Assembly (NCBI GenBank): GCA_038202885.1
Contig: JBBREP010000008.1
Location: 11,565-75,564, forward strand
DNA length: 64,000 nucleotides
Source: JBBREP01 sp038202885
GTDB taxonomy: Bacteria > Actinomycetota > Acidimicrobiia > IMCC26256 > PALSA-610
Direction of reading: 5' to 3'
In this document: positions 24,980 through 33,891 of the stretch, piece by piece
How positions within the stretch are numbered: position 1 is the stretch's first letter
How the letters are laid out: every line of letters starts with the position of its first letter
The notes under the pieces: generated by a model
Told to the model about the DNA's origin: nothing
The model's database searches: none
The model's input: only the letters and a program-made list of their open reading frames with translations
Translations under genes and position numbers: made by a program

Positions 24980-25600
24980 ATGAGCGACGCGCGAGCGTGG
25001 GACGAGCGCTACCAGACCGCGGAATTCGTCTGGAAGACCGACCCGAACCGTTTCCTGGCGCCCGAGGTTGACGGATTGCAGCCGGGCCGCGTGCTGGATC
25101 TTGCCTGCGGCGAGGGACGCAACGCAGTGTGGCTCGCCACCCAGGGATGGGACGCGACCGGCGTCGATTACTCGCAGGTGGGTTTGGACAAGGCGGCACA
25201 ACTCGCGGCGTCGAATCATGTGGCGGCCAACTGGGTGTGCGCCGACGTGACGCGCTTCGAACCCGGTGATCGCTACGACCTCGTCATCGTGTTCTACCTC
25301 CAACTTCCCGACGCTGAACGACGGTCCGCATTCGTGACCGCGGCACGAGCACTGGCCGCCGACGGAACGCTGCTCATTGTTGGTCACGATCTCACGAATC
25401 TCACCGACGGGGTGGGCGGGCCACAAAACGCCGCCGTCCTCTATACGCCCGACGACGTCAGCGCCGACCTCCACGCGTCGGGTGTCACCGACCTCACCGT
25501 CGACCGTGCCGAACGCGTCGAGCGACCGGTCGACACCGACGCCGGAACGGTCATGGCCATCGACTGCCTCGTCCGCGGCCACCGAAGCGCCCAGCCGTAG
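24980..25600 (+). CDS. Class I SAM-dependent methyltransferase
   Basis: The 206-aa protein has the SAM-binding motif GRVLDLACGEGRNAVWLATQ, an acidic loop after strand 2 (WDATGVDYSQ) and a late motif YDLVIVFYLQLP. It resembles the small TehB/thiopurine-type methyltransferases. It starts 29 bp after the DUF2892 gene and probably shares its transcript from operator 3. Methylation of a thiol or other chalcogen compound would fit the locus, but nothing in the sequence fixes the substrate. Confidence 0.82.
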   Translation: MSDARAWDERYQTAEFVWKTDPNRFLAPEVDGLQPGRVLDLACGEGRNAVWLATQGWDATGVDYSQVGLDKAAQLAASNHVAANWVCADVTRFEPGDRYDLVIVFYLQLPDAERRSAFVTAARALAADGTLLIVGHDLTNLTDGVGGPQNAAVLYTPDDVSADLHASGVTDLTVDRAERVERPVDTDAGTVMAIDCLVRGHRSAQP

Positions 25601-25627
25601 TCCGGGCTGTGTGGCACACCGCTGCGA

Positions 25628-25864
25628 TCAGTCTTCGGGTATACCCGCGAAATCCGTCTTGACCTGCTTATACCAACCCATGCCCTTGATCGGGTGCTTC
25701 CAACGCCCCTTCATCGCCTTGAGGGCGGCCTCGTGCGAAGCGTCGCCCGTCGTGACGACTTCTTTGAGGTGTCGGTCCTGAGCTTTGATGATTTCGTCGG
25801 CCGTTGCGCCGAGGTGCGCGAACCCACATGGTCCGCCGAGTTGTTGACACGTCATGGTCTTCAT
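25628..25864 (-). CDS. DUF1059 small protein
   Basis: The 78-aa protein starts MKTMTCQQLGGPCGFAHLGA and continues TADEIIKAQDRHLKEV, the signature of the DUF1059 family (conserved Cys-x6-Cys near the N-terminus and a short helical body). Function is unknown. ATG 25864 has AGAGGGG seven bases upstream. It is divergent from the TetR-family regulator at 25953, with an operator-like palindrome in the 88-bp gap, so it may be that regulator's target. Confidence 0.82.
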   Translation of the reverse strand: MKTMTCQQLGGPCGFAHLGATADEIIKAQDRHLKEVVTTGDASHEAALKAMKGRWKHPIKGMGWYKQVKTDFAGIPED

Positions 25865-25922
25865 CGTTTCCCCTCTGCGAGAGCAACTCCGCCGACACAG
25901 CGCCGAGCAATCTAGAGTTACT

Positions 25923-25937
25923 CTCTCGTTTCGAGAG
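25923..25937. promoter_or_regulatory. Palindrome in TetR/DUF1059 divergent promoter
   Basis: CTCTCG-TTT-CGAGAG is a 6-3-6 inverted repeat, 15 bp upstream of the TetR GTG start. Its position between the regulator and the divergent DUF1059 gene suggests an autoregulatory TetR operator. Confidence 0.5.
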
Positions 25938-25952
25938 TGATACTATCGTTTT

Positions 25953-26588
25953 GTGGCAGAGACAGTCAAGCGCGGACCGCCCTCGAGGGGTCAAGCCCGC
26001 ACCCGGCTCGCGCGGCGCGCAGTGATCGAGGCAGCACGCAGCCTGTTTTTGCACAACGGCTACGCCACTACCACGATCACGGCGATAAGTCGACGAGCCG
26101 ACGTGCCAGAACCGACGGTGTATCGCCTGTTTTCCTCGAAGGTCGGGATTCTCAAGGCGCTGCTCGACGTGTCCATCGCAGGCGACGATGCGATAGTCGC
26201 AGTCTCAGAACGGGCCAATGTCGCTGCGCTTTTCGAGCAACACGACATGCGTGAGGTCCTCGCCGGCTTTGCTGCGATCACGACCCAGATCAATCAGCGG
26301 ACCAACGACCTCTACAGCGTCCTCAGCCGCGCAGCCGACGCGGATGTCGAGGCGGCCGAACTGCTGAGAACGCTACGTCAACAGCGCGACCAAGGACAGG
26401 GCAAGATCGTCCAGTCGCTGCACCGCAAGCACAAACTACGGGCCGGGCTCAAAGCCCGCGACGCTGCCGACCTCGTCCACGCGCTGATGTCACCCGAGGT
26501 CTACCGCCTACTCGTCACCGACCGGGGCTGGAGCCCCGAGCAGTACCAACAATGGGCTACGCAAACCCTCATCCAACAGCTGACGTAA
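25953..26588 (+). CDS. TetR/AcrR-family transcriptional regulator
   Basis: The 211-aa protein has an N-terminal helix-turn-helix (residues 20-65, TTITAISRRADVPEPTVYRL followed by FSSKVGILKALLD). A helical ligand/dimer domain of no recognised class follows. GTG 25953 is the first codon giving the domain intact. It lies divergent to the DUF1059 gene with a palindrome between them. The ligand is unknown. Confidence 0.87.
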   Translation: MAETVKRGPPSRGQARTRLARRAVIEAARSLFLHNGYATTTITAISRRADVPEPTVYRLFSSKVGILKALLDVSIAGDDAIVAVSERANVAALFEQHDMREVLAGFAAITTQINQRTNDLYSVLSRAADADVEAAELLRTLRQQRDQGQGKIVQSLHRKHKLRAGLKARDAADLVHALMSPEVYRLLVTDRGWSPEQYQQWATQTLIQQLT

Positions 26589-26735
26589 CTCCCTCGCGAT
26601 CCATTCGATGCTCGATCCGAATCCTGATGAGCGGGGCTGATCGCAGGGGACTGTGGCTCCGCTCGAACACGCAGATCGTCCCGGCGGGAACCCGCTCGGC
26701 GCAACGAGCACGTCGCTTCGCGACCGCCGCAGGCG

Positions 26736-27290
26736 TCAGTTGGTCGGTGTCGCAATGCAGCGGAACGGCGCGGTACCGCTGAGCTGGTTCGGTTCGAAGA
26801 TGAGCTGTCGCGACGAGGTGTCGCCAACCATGGTCACGTAGGCGTTCGCGCCGTTCTCGTACGACGAATCGGTCCACTCGTATGGCTGCGGCGCGCCGGT
26901 GTGGTCAAAGATCTCAGTCAGCTCTGCCGGGCTCGCGAGCCTGATGCCTTTGCCCGCGCACGTCGACATCGCAGCGAACCAGGTTGTCGCGGCACGCGGG
27001 GACGGGTCGAAGCACAAGTCGCCACCCTGCTGGAGCCCGGCCGGGCAGTGCACTTTGATCGAGGACTTGACCGAGTTCGCGAGATCGCTTGCGTTGACCG
27101 ACCCGGCGATGAGGTTCGCATGCTTGCCCGATGGCGGCTGGTGCCCCGAGATCGTGTTCGCGGCGACCTGACCGTTCGACGTGATCATCACCGCGGCACC
27201 CGCAGTACCGCCCAAGGCGAAGAACAGCGCACACAATGCGATGCCGTTGGAGAACGTCAGTGGCTTGCCCAGCGCTCGGCGGATCTGCAT
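26736..27290 (-). CDS. Secreted or membrane-anchored lectin-like protein
   Basis: The 184-aa product starts MQIRRALGKPLTFSNGIALC and has one hydrophobic segment (LCALFFALGGTAGAAVMI), the N-terminal pattern of many actinobacterial surface proteins of unknown role. The mature region contains VHCPAGLQQGGDLCFDP, MSTCAGKGIRLASPAELTEI and ends TAPFRCIATPTN. The spacing of tryptophan and cysteine residues resembles a C-type-lectin-like or formylglycine-like fold, but I cannot name it. The ribosome site AGGGAG precedes ATG 27290. Confidence 0.75.
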   Translation of the reverse strand: MQIRRALGKPLTFSNGIALCALFFALGGTAGAAVMITSNGQVAANTISGHQPPSGKHANLIAGSVNASDLANSVKSSIKVHCPAGLQQGGDLCFDPSPRAATTWFAAMSTCAGKGIRLASPAELTEIFDHTGAPQPYEWTDSSYENGANAYVTMVGDTSSRQLIFEPNQLSGTAPFRCIATPTN

Positions 27291-27450
27291 CCCGACTCCC
27301 TCTGATCGTCGTGAAGCTCCCGGACGCCTCGCGATGGCTCAGTGTCACAGCCAGCCGGTGCGCGCGCAACCCGAGCCTGCGATAGCGCTGGTTAGGCCGC
27401 CACGGCGGGTCGCGCGGTGCTCAGACGCAACCCACCATCCTCGTTGCGAG

Positions 27451-27495
27451 TGGGCGCTGGGGACCTGAACCCTCGACCCCCTCCTTGTAAGGGAG
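27451..27495 (-). pseudogene. Degenerate 3' part of tRNA-Val
   Basis: These 45 bases match 31726-31771 of the intact tRNA-Val at 41 positions with one gap. They cover the anticodon loop CTTACAA, variable region, T arm and acceptor 3' strand. The T-loop reads TTCAGGT, lacking the invariant A58, one T-stem base is deleted, and no matching 5' acceptor or D arm lies upstream. It therefore cannot fold as a tRNA. It may be a decayed duplicate or the remnant attachment site of an integrated element. Confidence 0.7.
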
Positions 27496-27631
27496 CACCG
27501 ACCGAGCGCTGTGCTCACCGGCCAGCGGCTCGGTCCCAGCCTCTCACGCGAGGCCCGGACGACCCCATTAGGCGGTCTGGCGCATCACCTCGGGCGCGCG
27601 CTAATTCGCGTTGCGCGGTTCGCTTGCGCGA

Positions 27632-28135
27632 CTAGAGCGCGAGCCGCATTCGCAGCTCGCCCCGACACCGATCCGATGGAGGCGGCTGAAAGTCGCCGGA
27701 CTCGATGAAGCCGCACCACTCGTAAAGCCGCTGCGCCGGTTCGTTGCCTCGCGTTACCCACAGCTCGACGGCCGCCATCCCGATCTCGCGTGACCACTCG
27801 GCGACCGCGCCGACAAGCGCGCGCCCGACGCCACTGCCGCGAGCAACTGGCGAAGTCCACATCGACACGAGATCCACGACAGCCGCATAGCGTCCGGACC
27901 GGAACCCGCCAACGAGTCCGACGGCCCTCGTATCGTTCAACGCGAAGCAGGTTGCACTGTCGCGACCCTCAGCACCCGAGCGCGCCCGTGCGCTCCACTC
28001 TTCGACCGGGTAGGCGGCGTCCTGGTCATACGACGAGGCGAACGCCGCCGGTGCATCCCGAAGCGCGTCGAGCCGGACAGTTCGCAGCAACGCTTCGCCC
28101 TCGTGGCCGTGTATGCGACGGACCATGACGTCCAT
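27632..28135 (-). CDS. GNAT-family N-acetyltransferase
   Basis: The 167-aa protein has the GNAT core: a strand DLVSMWTSPVARGSGVGRAL containing the acetyl-CoA pyrophosphate loop (R-G-x-G-V-G-R-A), helix VGAVAEWSREIG, strand VELWVTRGN and the C-terminal A-Q-R-L-Y-E-W-C-G-F motif. The acceptor cannot be told from the sequence. ATG 28135 and ATG 28126 are both possible starts. Confidence 0.87.
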   Translation of the reverse strand: MDVMVRRIHGHEGEALLRTVRLDALRDAPAAFASSYDQDAAYPVEEWSARARSGAEGRDSATCFALNDTRAVGLVGGFRSGRYAAVVDLVSMWTSPVARGSGVGRALVGAVAEWSREIGMAAVELWVTRGNEPAQRLYEWCGFIESGDFQPPPSDRCRGELRMRLAL

Positions 28136-28717
28136 CCCGCAATCATCAAGCGGCGCAGCACTCCAAGCCGAGGGAATTTGCGGACGATGTGGCGCTGGGC
28201 CGGTCGGGTGGCGAGATCACGCCGTGCCGCGGATGAGCAGTTCAGCGCGTGCGGCCTGCCCGTTGTGGTCTGCATCGTGCTCGTCAAGTTCCGTTGCGCG
28301 ACGGCGCAGATGCTCCGAAAGGCCAAGCACGCGAGGACTGCGCCGACACTGCGGGGTGACCCCCGATCTATCCGATGTGAGCACCGACGCTTCGCCCTAC
28401 CGGGGCCACTCGCAGTCACCTGACGCTCGGGGCGCCTCATGCCTCCGCCGCTTCGGGGCAGCGAGAGCCGCCGTGCTCACCCGCGTTTCGCAGGTCCTCC
28501 CGAGCGGGACGCCTTCCTTTTAGGTGTCGCATGCTTCGCCGACGCCGGTCCGGCACGATTCAATTCACCGAAGGCGATTGCGTCGGAACTCCTGCGCCGA
28601 GCCGGGAAAGGCTTCCGTGTCGTTCACAAGTGCTCCCTGCGTCGCTTCACTCGGCCGTGCCCGCAAACGACCGAGTGACTTATCAACGACCTTCGCAGAC
28701 GACAACTTCTGCCCCGT
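28136..28717. other. Non-coding stretch, 582 bp
   Basis: No frame here shows a family match, a ribosome site or convincing composition on either strand. The stretch separates the GNAT gene from the 874-aa secreted-protein gene and lies inside the interval bounded by the two tRNA-Val sequences. Confidence 0.4.
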
Positions 28718-31342
28718 TTAGCTCATGTAGACGAATGCGTCGAGGTCGATGCGGGGCCGTCCTGCGGTGCCTAGGTTCTTGATCACGAACGTGTGCGTGC
28801 CGAACACGTACGCCTGGGCGAACACGATCGTCTCCGCGCTCGTGGTCGTGCCCTTCGTGTCGACGTTGACGGGCGTGGTGGCGTCGAACTTGACGGAACC
28901 GATACCGCGGTTGGTCGCTTTGGTCGACACCCACGCGAATTCCTTGGCCTTCAATGTGAACGTCACGGTCTTGCCGTTCACCGTCGAGAAGTCGACGAAG
29001 CCACCGGACGAACCCGCCAGTGCCTGACGAGTCCAACCCGCCGAGTAGGCGACGCCCGGGGCGTTCTCCTGCACCAGGTTCAGCTTGAACACACCGAACG
29101 CCGTATAGGCGCTCGTATTGCCCGCCTTGTCGGTCGCGCGCACTTGGTACTGGTAGGAGTGTCCCGGCGCGAGAGTCTGAGTGATCGACGTCGCCGTCGG
29201 AGAACCGAGCGTCACGTTGGCGAACGCACCACTGTCGACCTTGCGCTGCAACGTGTAGGACGCAACACCGCTGGTGCTGTCACTGGCGGCCCACGAAGTG
29301 GTCACCGGCACTCCGGAACTCGTCAGCTTCCCGCCGACCGCGAACACCGACTTCGGCGCGACGGTGATGGCCGGCGCGGTCTTGTCGATGCGGACGCTGA
29401 CGAACTTGTAGAGGTTCGAGTTCGACCAGTTGTCGGTGGCTTGGTAGTAGAGGTTCGTCGTTCCCTCGGCCGAGATCGTCGGCGCAACTGACGACCCGGC
29501 TTTCTGGAGGCCGAACGCCCCGGCGCCGGTCGCGAAATAGCTCTGGTAGTAGACGCCGCTTCCACCGTCTGCGGCGCTGATGAACACGGTCGTGTTCGTG
29601 TTGTTCCAGCCGTTGGCGTTGGGCGCGGGCGACACGGACGCTGAGCTGGTGGGTGGTGTGGCGTCGCCACTTTCCCGCGTGAGCTGCACTTGCATGTTCC
29701 AGGTATTGCTGGCTGTGGCGTACATGCCCATGACCCAGATGCCGGTGCCATCCGGATCCTGGAACGCGCCGGAGTAGTCACCCCAACGGTTGCGGCCGTC
29801 CTTGTCGAGCCGCTGGTAGCCGCCCGAACCCGCGGCCACATAGTGGGCGCTGCCGTCGACACATACCGTGCACACACCCTGATTCGGGATGCCGATCACC
29901 CACGCCGACGGATTCAAGTTGCCCTGACCAGACGGACTCACCATGTCGGTGACCATCGACATGTCGCCGTTCGGGCGCACACCAACGTGGGGGTACATCG
30001 TGGAATAGTTGCCGTAGTTCAGGATCCACGCCTGGGTGACCGAATTGTTGAGGTCGTTGATCTGCATGAGGTACGGCTTCGCATAGCCCCCTGAACTCAC
30101 GCTCGTCCACGTGTAGAGATAGGGGTACTGCCACACGGCGCCGAGCAGTCGCGAGTCATTGCCCGCCTCGAGACATTGGTTCGAGCTACTCGGCTGCACC
30201 GCGCACGGCGGCGCGTTCATCGTGTTGACCGCGATGTCGGCCTCGGTGAGCGTCGGCCCGGAGCTGCAGCACGCGGTCTCGTTCGTCACCCGGTACTGGT
30301 GGAGCGTCGTGCTCGTGCTCCCGTTGCCGGAAGTGGCGAGGAACTCGCCGTTCCCGGTGCCGGAGTTGCGCATGACGGTGGGCTGGATGCTCCGGCCCGC
30401 CAGGTTGAAGTACTCCCACCACGAACAGCAGCCACCACCGGTGAACTCCGATTGTGGCATCACACGGATCATCTCGTTGCTGGTCCCACCAGCGTCCTTG
30501 AGCGAGAACATATTGCACGTGAAGTACACGTAATGCGCGCTCGACGTGCCGATCTCGGGATAGTCGCACCAATCGTGCGGGAAGTTCGCCTGCACCGGCA
30601 TCCACCAGGTTGACCAACCCTGCATCGCGTCGCTGTTATTGCTCACCGCGACATAGAGCTCCGAACTCGTCGTGCCGTTGCTCGCCGCAGCCACCATCCA
30701 AAAGCGTTGCGAATACGGGTCGAACACGACGTGCGGGTCGAATGTGCTGCTCGAGTCGGGCAGTCCGTCGAAGAAGTTCGCCAGCGTCTGGCTGCTCAGC
30801 ACCGCGCCGCCCTTGCTGAACACGTTGACCGCGCCGTTGACAGCCACGATCGCCTGGTGCGGGCCGACCGCGAACCCGCCGTCGGGCGGGATCCAACCCG
30901 AGTAAGCAGAGCCGTTGAAGCTCGTGCCGATCGTGATGTCGTTGGCATGCGCGCCGCCCGATGCCGGTGGCCGCGCGTTGAGCACCTTTGCCGGCCGCGG
31001 AGGAACGTGGGAAATCGGCGGGTCCTCGTCGGCTTCGAAGTCGTTGTACACCGTTCGGTCCAACGGACTGGCTACCAGACGGTCCGTGCGCGGCAGACTG
31101 ATGTGCTTCGCCTGGCTGAGGTGCTGGCCCCTGCCGCCACTCGCCTTGGCGAGGTGCCACGCAGTGCCCGCACCCGTCGCTGCGGGCGCAGTCGTGCCGT
31201 CAGCCGAAGCGATCGCTGGCACCGCGGAACCGTCCGACGAGCCGCGTTCCGACGACGCCCCCACCGCGCCTTGCGCTGCCGTGAAGCCGAGCGCCGCGAC
31301 AGCAGCCGCAATGACAAAAGACTTACCGCGAGAAATCTTCAC
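28718..31342 (-). CDS. Large secreted multidomain protein with C-terminal carbohydrate-binding-like domain
   Basis: The 874-aa product has a signal peptide (MKISRGKSFVIAAAVAALGF). A propeller-like N-terminal domain has the motif PPDGGFAVGPHQAIVAVNG and several paired cysteines (GGGCCSWWEY, ETACCSSGP). An Ig-like region follows (DATPPTSSASVSPAPNANGW), then an Fn3-like domain (SYQYQVRATDKAGNTS). The end, GTHTFVIKNLGTAGRPRIDL, is typical of a C-terminal carbohydrate-binding-like domain. GTG 31342 is preceded by AGGGAG at an 11-base gap. It lacks the C-terminal module shared by the 6943, 14239 and 17061 genes. No catalytic residues are recognisable. Confidence 0.82.
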   Translation of the reverse strand: MKISRGKSFVIAAAVAALGFTAAQGAVGASSERGSSDGSAVPAIASADGTTAPAATGAGTAWHLAKASGGRGQHLSQAKHISLPRTDRLVASPLDRTVYNDFEADEDPPISHVPPRPAKVLNARPPASGGAHANDITIGTSFNGSAYSGWIPPDGGFAVGPHQAIVAVNGAVNVFSKGGAVLSSQTLANFFDGLPDSSSTFDPHVVFDPYSQRFWMVAAASNGTTSSELYVAVSNNSDAMQGWSTWWMPVQANFPHDWCDYPEIGTSSAHYVYFTCNMFSLKDAGGTSNEMIRVMPQSEFTGGGCCSWWEYFNLAGRSIQPTVMRNSGTGNGEFLATSGNGSTSTTLHQYRVTNETACCSSGPTLTEADIAVNTMNAPPCAVQPSSSNQCLEAGNDSRLLGAVWQYPYLYTWTSVSSGGYAKPYLMQINDLNNSVTQAWILNYGNYSTMYPHVGVRPNGDMSMVTDMVSPSGQGNLNPSAWVIGIPNQGVCTVCVDGSAHYVAAGSGGYQRLDKDGRNRWGDYSGAFQDPDGTGIWVMGMYATASNTWNMQVQLTRESGDATPPTSSASVSPAPNANGWNNTNTTVFISAADGGSGVYYQSYFATGAGAFGLQKAGSSVAPTISAEGTTNLYYQATDNWSNSNLYKFVSVRIDKTAPAITVAPKSVFAVGGKLTSSGVPVTTSWAASDSTSGVASYTLQRKVDSGAFANVTLGSPTATSITQTLAPGHSYQYQVRATDKAGNTSAYTAFGVFKLNLVQENAPGVAYSAGWTRQALAGSSGGFVDFSTVNGKTVTFTLKAKEFAWVSTKATNRGIGSVKFDATTPVNVDTKGTTTSAETIVFAQAYVFGTHTFVIKNLGTAGRPRIDLDAFVYMS

Positions 31343-31725
31343 GACGCCTGGCTCCCTTGATCCTTCGCACGGCCCGACGCATCAACTCCGAGCCTGTGTT
31401 GCGATTGAATACGTCGCGCCGCTTACTGACATCCCCGATCGCGGCGCTGCGGCAATTGCGACGGACAGTATCGGTCGCTTCGACGATCCGCAACTGCAAC
31501 AACCGGCCTCGTTCGGAACCTCAGTGCAACCCACTGCCGCCGGGATCGAGATCACCGCAGCGACGAGGCTCGTTCCCCCGGATGCGGGTCCGATCCGACT
31601 TACCGACGACGCCGAGACGTTCCTGCGCGAAATGTAAGGCGCACTCCGACCAATGCGAACTATGCCCGCGGGTGCGTTGGCGACCCTCGCATCGGTCCCT
31701 CTAAGTGTCTGCAAACATTGCGTTT
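31343..31725. other. Intergenic stretch, 383 bp
   Basis: Apart from the promoter and ribosome site expected for the gene starting at 31342, I see no gene or repeat here. Two overlapping frames of about 110 codons are mutual shadows with no support. Confidence 0.4.
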
Positions 31726-31799
31726 GTGGGCGCTGGGCGACTCGAACGCCCGACCCCCTCCTTGTAAGGGAGGTGCTCTAACCAACTGAGCTAAGCGCC
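31726..31799 (-). tRNA. tRNA-Val (UAC)
   Basis: The 74 bases fold as a standard tRNA: acceptor GGGCGCT/AGCGCCC, D arm with AGCTCAGTTGGTTAGAGC, anticodon stem-loop CCTCC-CTTACAA-GGAGG with anticodon TAC, T arm GGGCG-TTCGAGT-CGCCC, and discriminator A. CCA is not encoded. Confidence 0.97.
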
Positions 31800-31826
31800 C
31801 GAAGCTCGATGATCGTAGTGGTCGAC

Positions 31827-33509
31827 TCAGGGCGTCCCGTCAAGCAATGCGAGCAGGAGGATCGAGTTGGCGGTGTAGTCGAGGGCTGGCTCACTGGTCA
31901 CGTAGTCGTCGAGCCGATCTTCGTAGGCCGCGCGCGCGGTGCTGAACACGTCCTTCACCACGAAGTGCTGCGAACGGATCTCCTTCTTGTTCGCCGGCCC
32001 CCCAACGACAGCGCCGATAGGTAGACCAGCGCCAGACGTGCTTGCCCAATGATGCGGATGCAGCGGCGCATTCGGTCCGTACCCGACGACGAAACTTGTG
32101 CCCCACTGGTTGCGGCCGAACAAGTGATCGCGCGCAAAGTCGGCGATGGCGACCGACGATGACGGGTTGGCCCGATGATCGAGCACGACCGCACTCCCGG
32201 TCCCGCCGCTCACTGCCGTCTGGCCCCACGAGTAGTACGTGGGAATCGACCAGGCGCCCACAGCCGTCGCCAGGTCACGCGCTCCTTCGACCACATTGGC
32301 CAGCTCGGCGCACGCGACCGACTTCGCCGTCGCATCGGTCACCGCCGCATGCACGATCGCGCCGCACAGTTCGGCGCCCGCGAGACCAGCGACGTCGTCC
32401 CAGCCCATCTCGTATTGCGGCGCCCCGAGCTGCAGCTCCGCCACAGCGTCGTTGAGATACGCCGCATCTCCAGTCGTTCGGTACAGCATCGCGGCGGCGA
32501 GCGCGAGGTCATCGTGCCAAGAACTCGCCCGGTAGAACCCGCCTCGCATGACCGGCCCGACGCCGGCCGTCGCCCTACCCGCGTTGTACCAGTCGATCGC
32601 CTGACTGAGCAGCGCGGAGCGTGCCGCGCCGGTCGCTCGATCCGCCGCGAGTGCGAGTGCAGCCGCGGCCTTGCCGCTCAAGCTCGACCCCGAACTCGGA
32701 TAGGCGACGCGCGTACCGATTCCTGCGGCGCTGCTCGCGTCGTCAACTGCAGGATTGCGGAACCCCACGTTGTGATCGCGCTCGTCGCCCACCTGGCCGA
32801 TGAACAACGACGGGCTCGGATGCGCCTTCACGAGCCAGCGAATACCCACGTCGGCTTCCTGATCGAGCGCAGTGGCATCCGGCGCATCAACCGCGGCCGC
32901 GAGTTGGAGCACGATCGCGGCATAGGCGGTGGTCTCGGTGAAATGCAGCATGTCGCCGGCATCCATCCACCCGCCGGTGAGATCAATATGTTGGCCGGCG
33001 GACGGACCCGAGGCGACGACAGCATCATGGAGATGCGCCGCCGCATGCAGCGGTGACGGCTCGCTGCCGTCGCGGTTTGCCGCGAAGAACTGCAGCAACG
33101 TCGGGATGGCTTCGCGGCTCGCCCCGGCACGCACGTCCCACGGCCGCGACACCAGGCCCGCGGCGCGCACTCGATAGCTGCCGGGCGCAGTGATCGCGCT
33201 GAGGTCGGCCGTCGCAATGAATCGCCAAGGCCCCGGAATGCGCGCCTTCACCAACGTGCCCTGGAGCACGACTGCGCCAGCGCCGTTGATGACATCGAAC
33301 GGTTGCTTGGCATGGTTCGCACCAGTCGCGAGCACGGCGACCTTGGCATCACGCGGCTCGCTTGGGCCTCCCGTGCGCAACACGTCGGGACGGCTCACCA
33401 CAGCCTGCGACGGCGCCACGCCGACCAGTACCGAAGTAGCGAGGAACACCACACTGGCAGCGACGGCGATGCGCAAGTGTCGCCCGCGCCGGCTACGAAC
33501 AACGGCCAT
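31827..33509 (-). CDS. Secreted glycoside hydrolase family 9 (endoglucanase-like)
   Basis: The 560-aa enzyme has a signal peptide (RIAVAASVVFLATSVLVGVA) and an N-terminal Ig-like domain of the cellulase type (residues ~45-135). The (alpha/alpha)6 barrel follows. GH9 hallmarks are present: LTGGWMDAGDMLHFTETTAY with the two catalytic-region aspartates, NQWGTSFVVGYGPNAPLHPH (the GxNP...HPHH loop), and SEPALDYTANSILLLALL with the general acid glutamate. Expected activity is cleavage of beta-1,4-glucans outside the cell. ATG 33509 has AGGA six bases upstream. No dockerin or C-terminal binding module is attached. Confidence 0.9.
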   Translation of the reverse strand: MAVVRSRRGRHLRIAVAASVVFLATSVLVGVAPSQAVVSRPDVLRTGGPSEPRDAKVAVLATGANHAKQPFDVINGAGAVVLQGTLVKARIPGPWRFIATADLSAITAPGSYRVRAAGLVSRPWDVRAGASREAIPTLLQFFAANRDGSEPSPLHAAAHLHDAVVASGPSAGQHIDLTGGWMDAGDMLHFTETTAYAAIVLQLAAAVDAPDATALDQEADVGIRWLVKAHPSPSLFIGQVGDERDHNVGFRNPAVDDASSAAGIGTRVAYPSSGSSLSGKAAAALALAADRATGAARSALLSQAIDWYNAGRATAGVGPVMRGGFYRASSWHDDLALAAAMLYRTTGDAAYLNDAVAELQLGAPQYEMGWDDVAGLAGAELCGAIVHAAVTDATAKSVACAELANVVEGARDLATAVGAWSIPTYYSWGQTAVSGGTGSAVVLDHRANPSSSVAIADFARDHLFGRNQWGTSFVVGYGPNAPLHPHHWASTSGAGLPIGAVVGGPANKKEIRSQHFVVKDVFSTARAAYEDRLDDYVTSEPALDYTANSILLLALLDGTP

Positions 33510-33569
33510 GTCCCATCCTGGCACGTCGGCCCGGCCGAGGGACACGAACGCCGCACTCTCAGTGAGACA

Positions 33570-33618
33570 GTTCTTCTGGCGTTCCATTCCCTCGGAGGGA
33601 ACTGAGCGCCATGAGAAC
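33570..33618. repeat. 49-bp imperfect palindrome
   Basis: The two 24-base arms flank a central G (GTTCTTCTGGCGTTCC on the left, mirrored by GAGCGCCATGAGAAC on the right) and differ at five positions. It lies about 60 bp upstream of the GH9 start, so it could be a regulator site, or a hairpin in the leader transcript. Confidence 0.6.
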
Positions 33619-33828
33619 TCGGCGCGCGCTGCCGCGGCAGCGGAGTCGCGCGCCCCACGAACGACCACGCCGGGCCTGCGCACGATGGCGCGGACCCGGC
33701 CAGTCGATCTCCCCCATGGCTCCTTGTTCGTGGCCACTTGCGGGCCGGGACTCGCCTTCGCAGGCAGCGGGGGGTCCGCCTGCTCCGTCGTCCCGGCCCG
33801 CCTCTGCCACAACAGGAAGACCGTGTCT

Positions 33829-33876
33829 CCGATGCGTCGTTTGACCCGTCTATATGTGGGTCAAACGACGCACCGG
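33829..33876. terminator. Hairpin with GATGCGTCGTTT arms, copy 1
   Basis: TGCGTCGTTTGACCC (33833-33847) pairs perfectly with GGGTCAAACGACGCA (33858-33872) around a 10-base loop, and three outer pairs extend it. It lies just after the WhiB stop on the minus strand and has no U tract. Its outer arm sequence recurs at 55816-55863, so it may be a dispersed repeat used as a terminator. Confidence 0.65.
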
Positions 33877-33891
33877 CGCGAGTGTTTCGGG

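Noticed and set aside
27451..27495. A second functional tRNA-Val
   Set aside because: Only the 3' part is present, the T-loop lacks A58, and the T-stem has a deletion.
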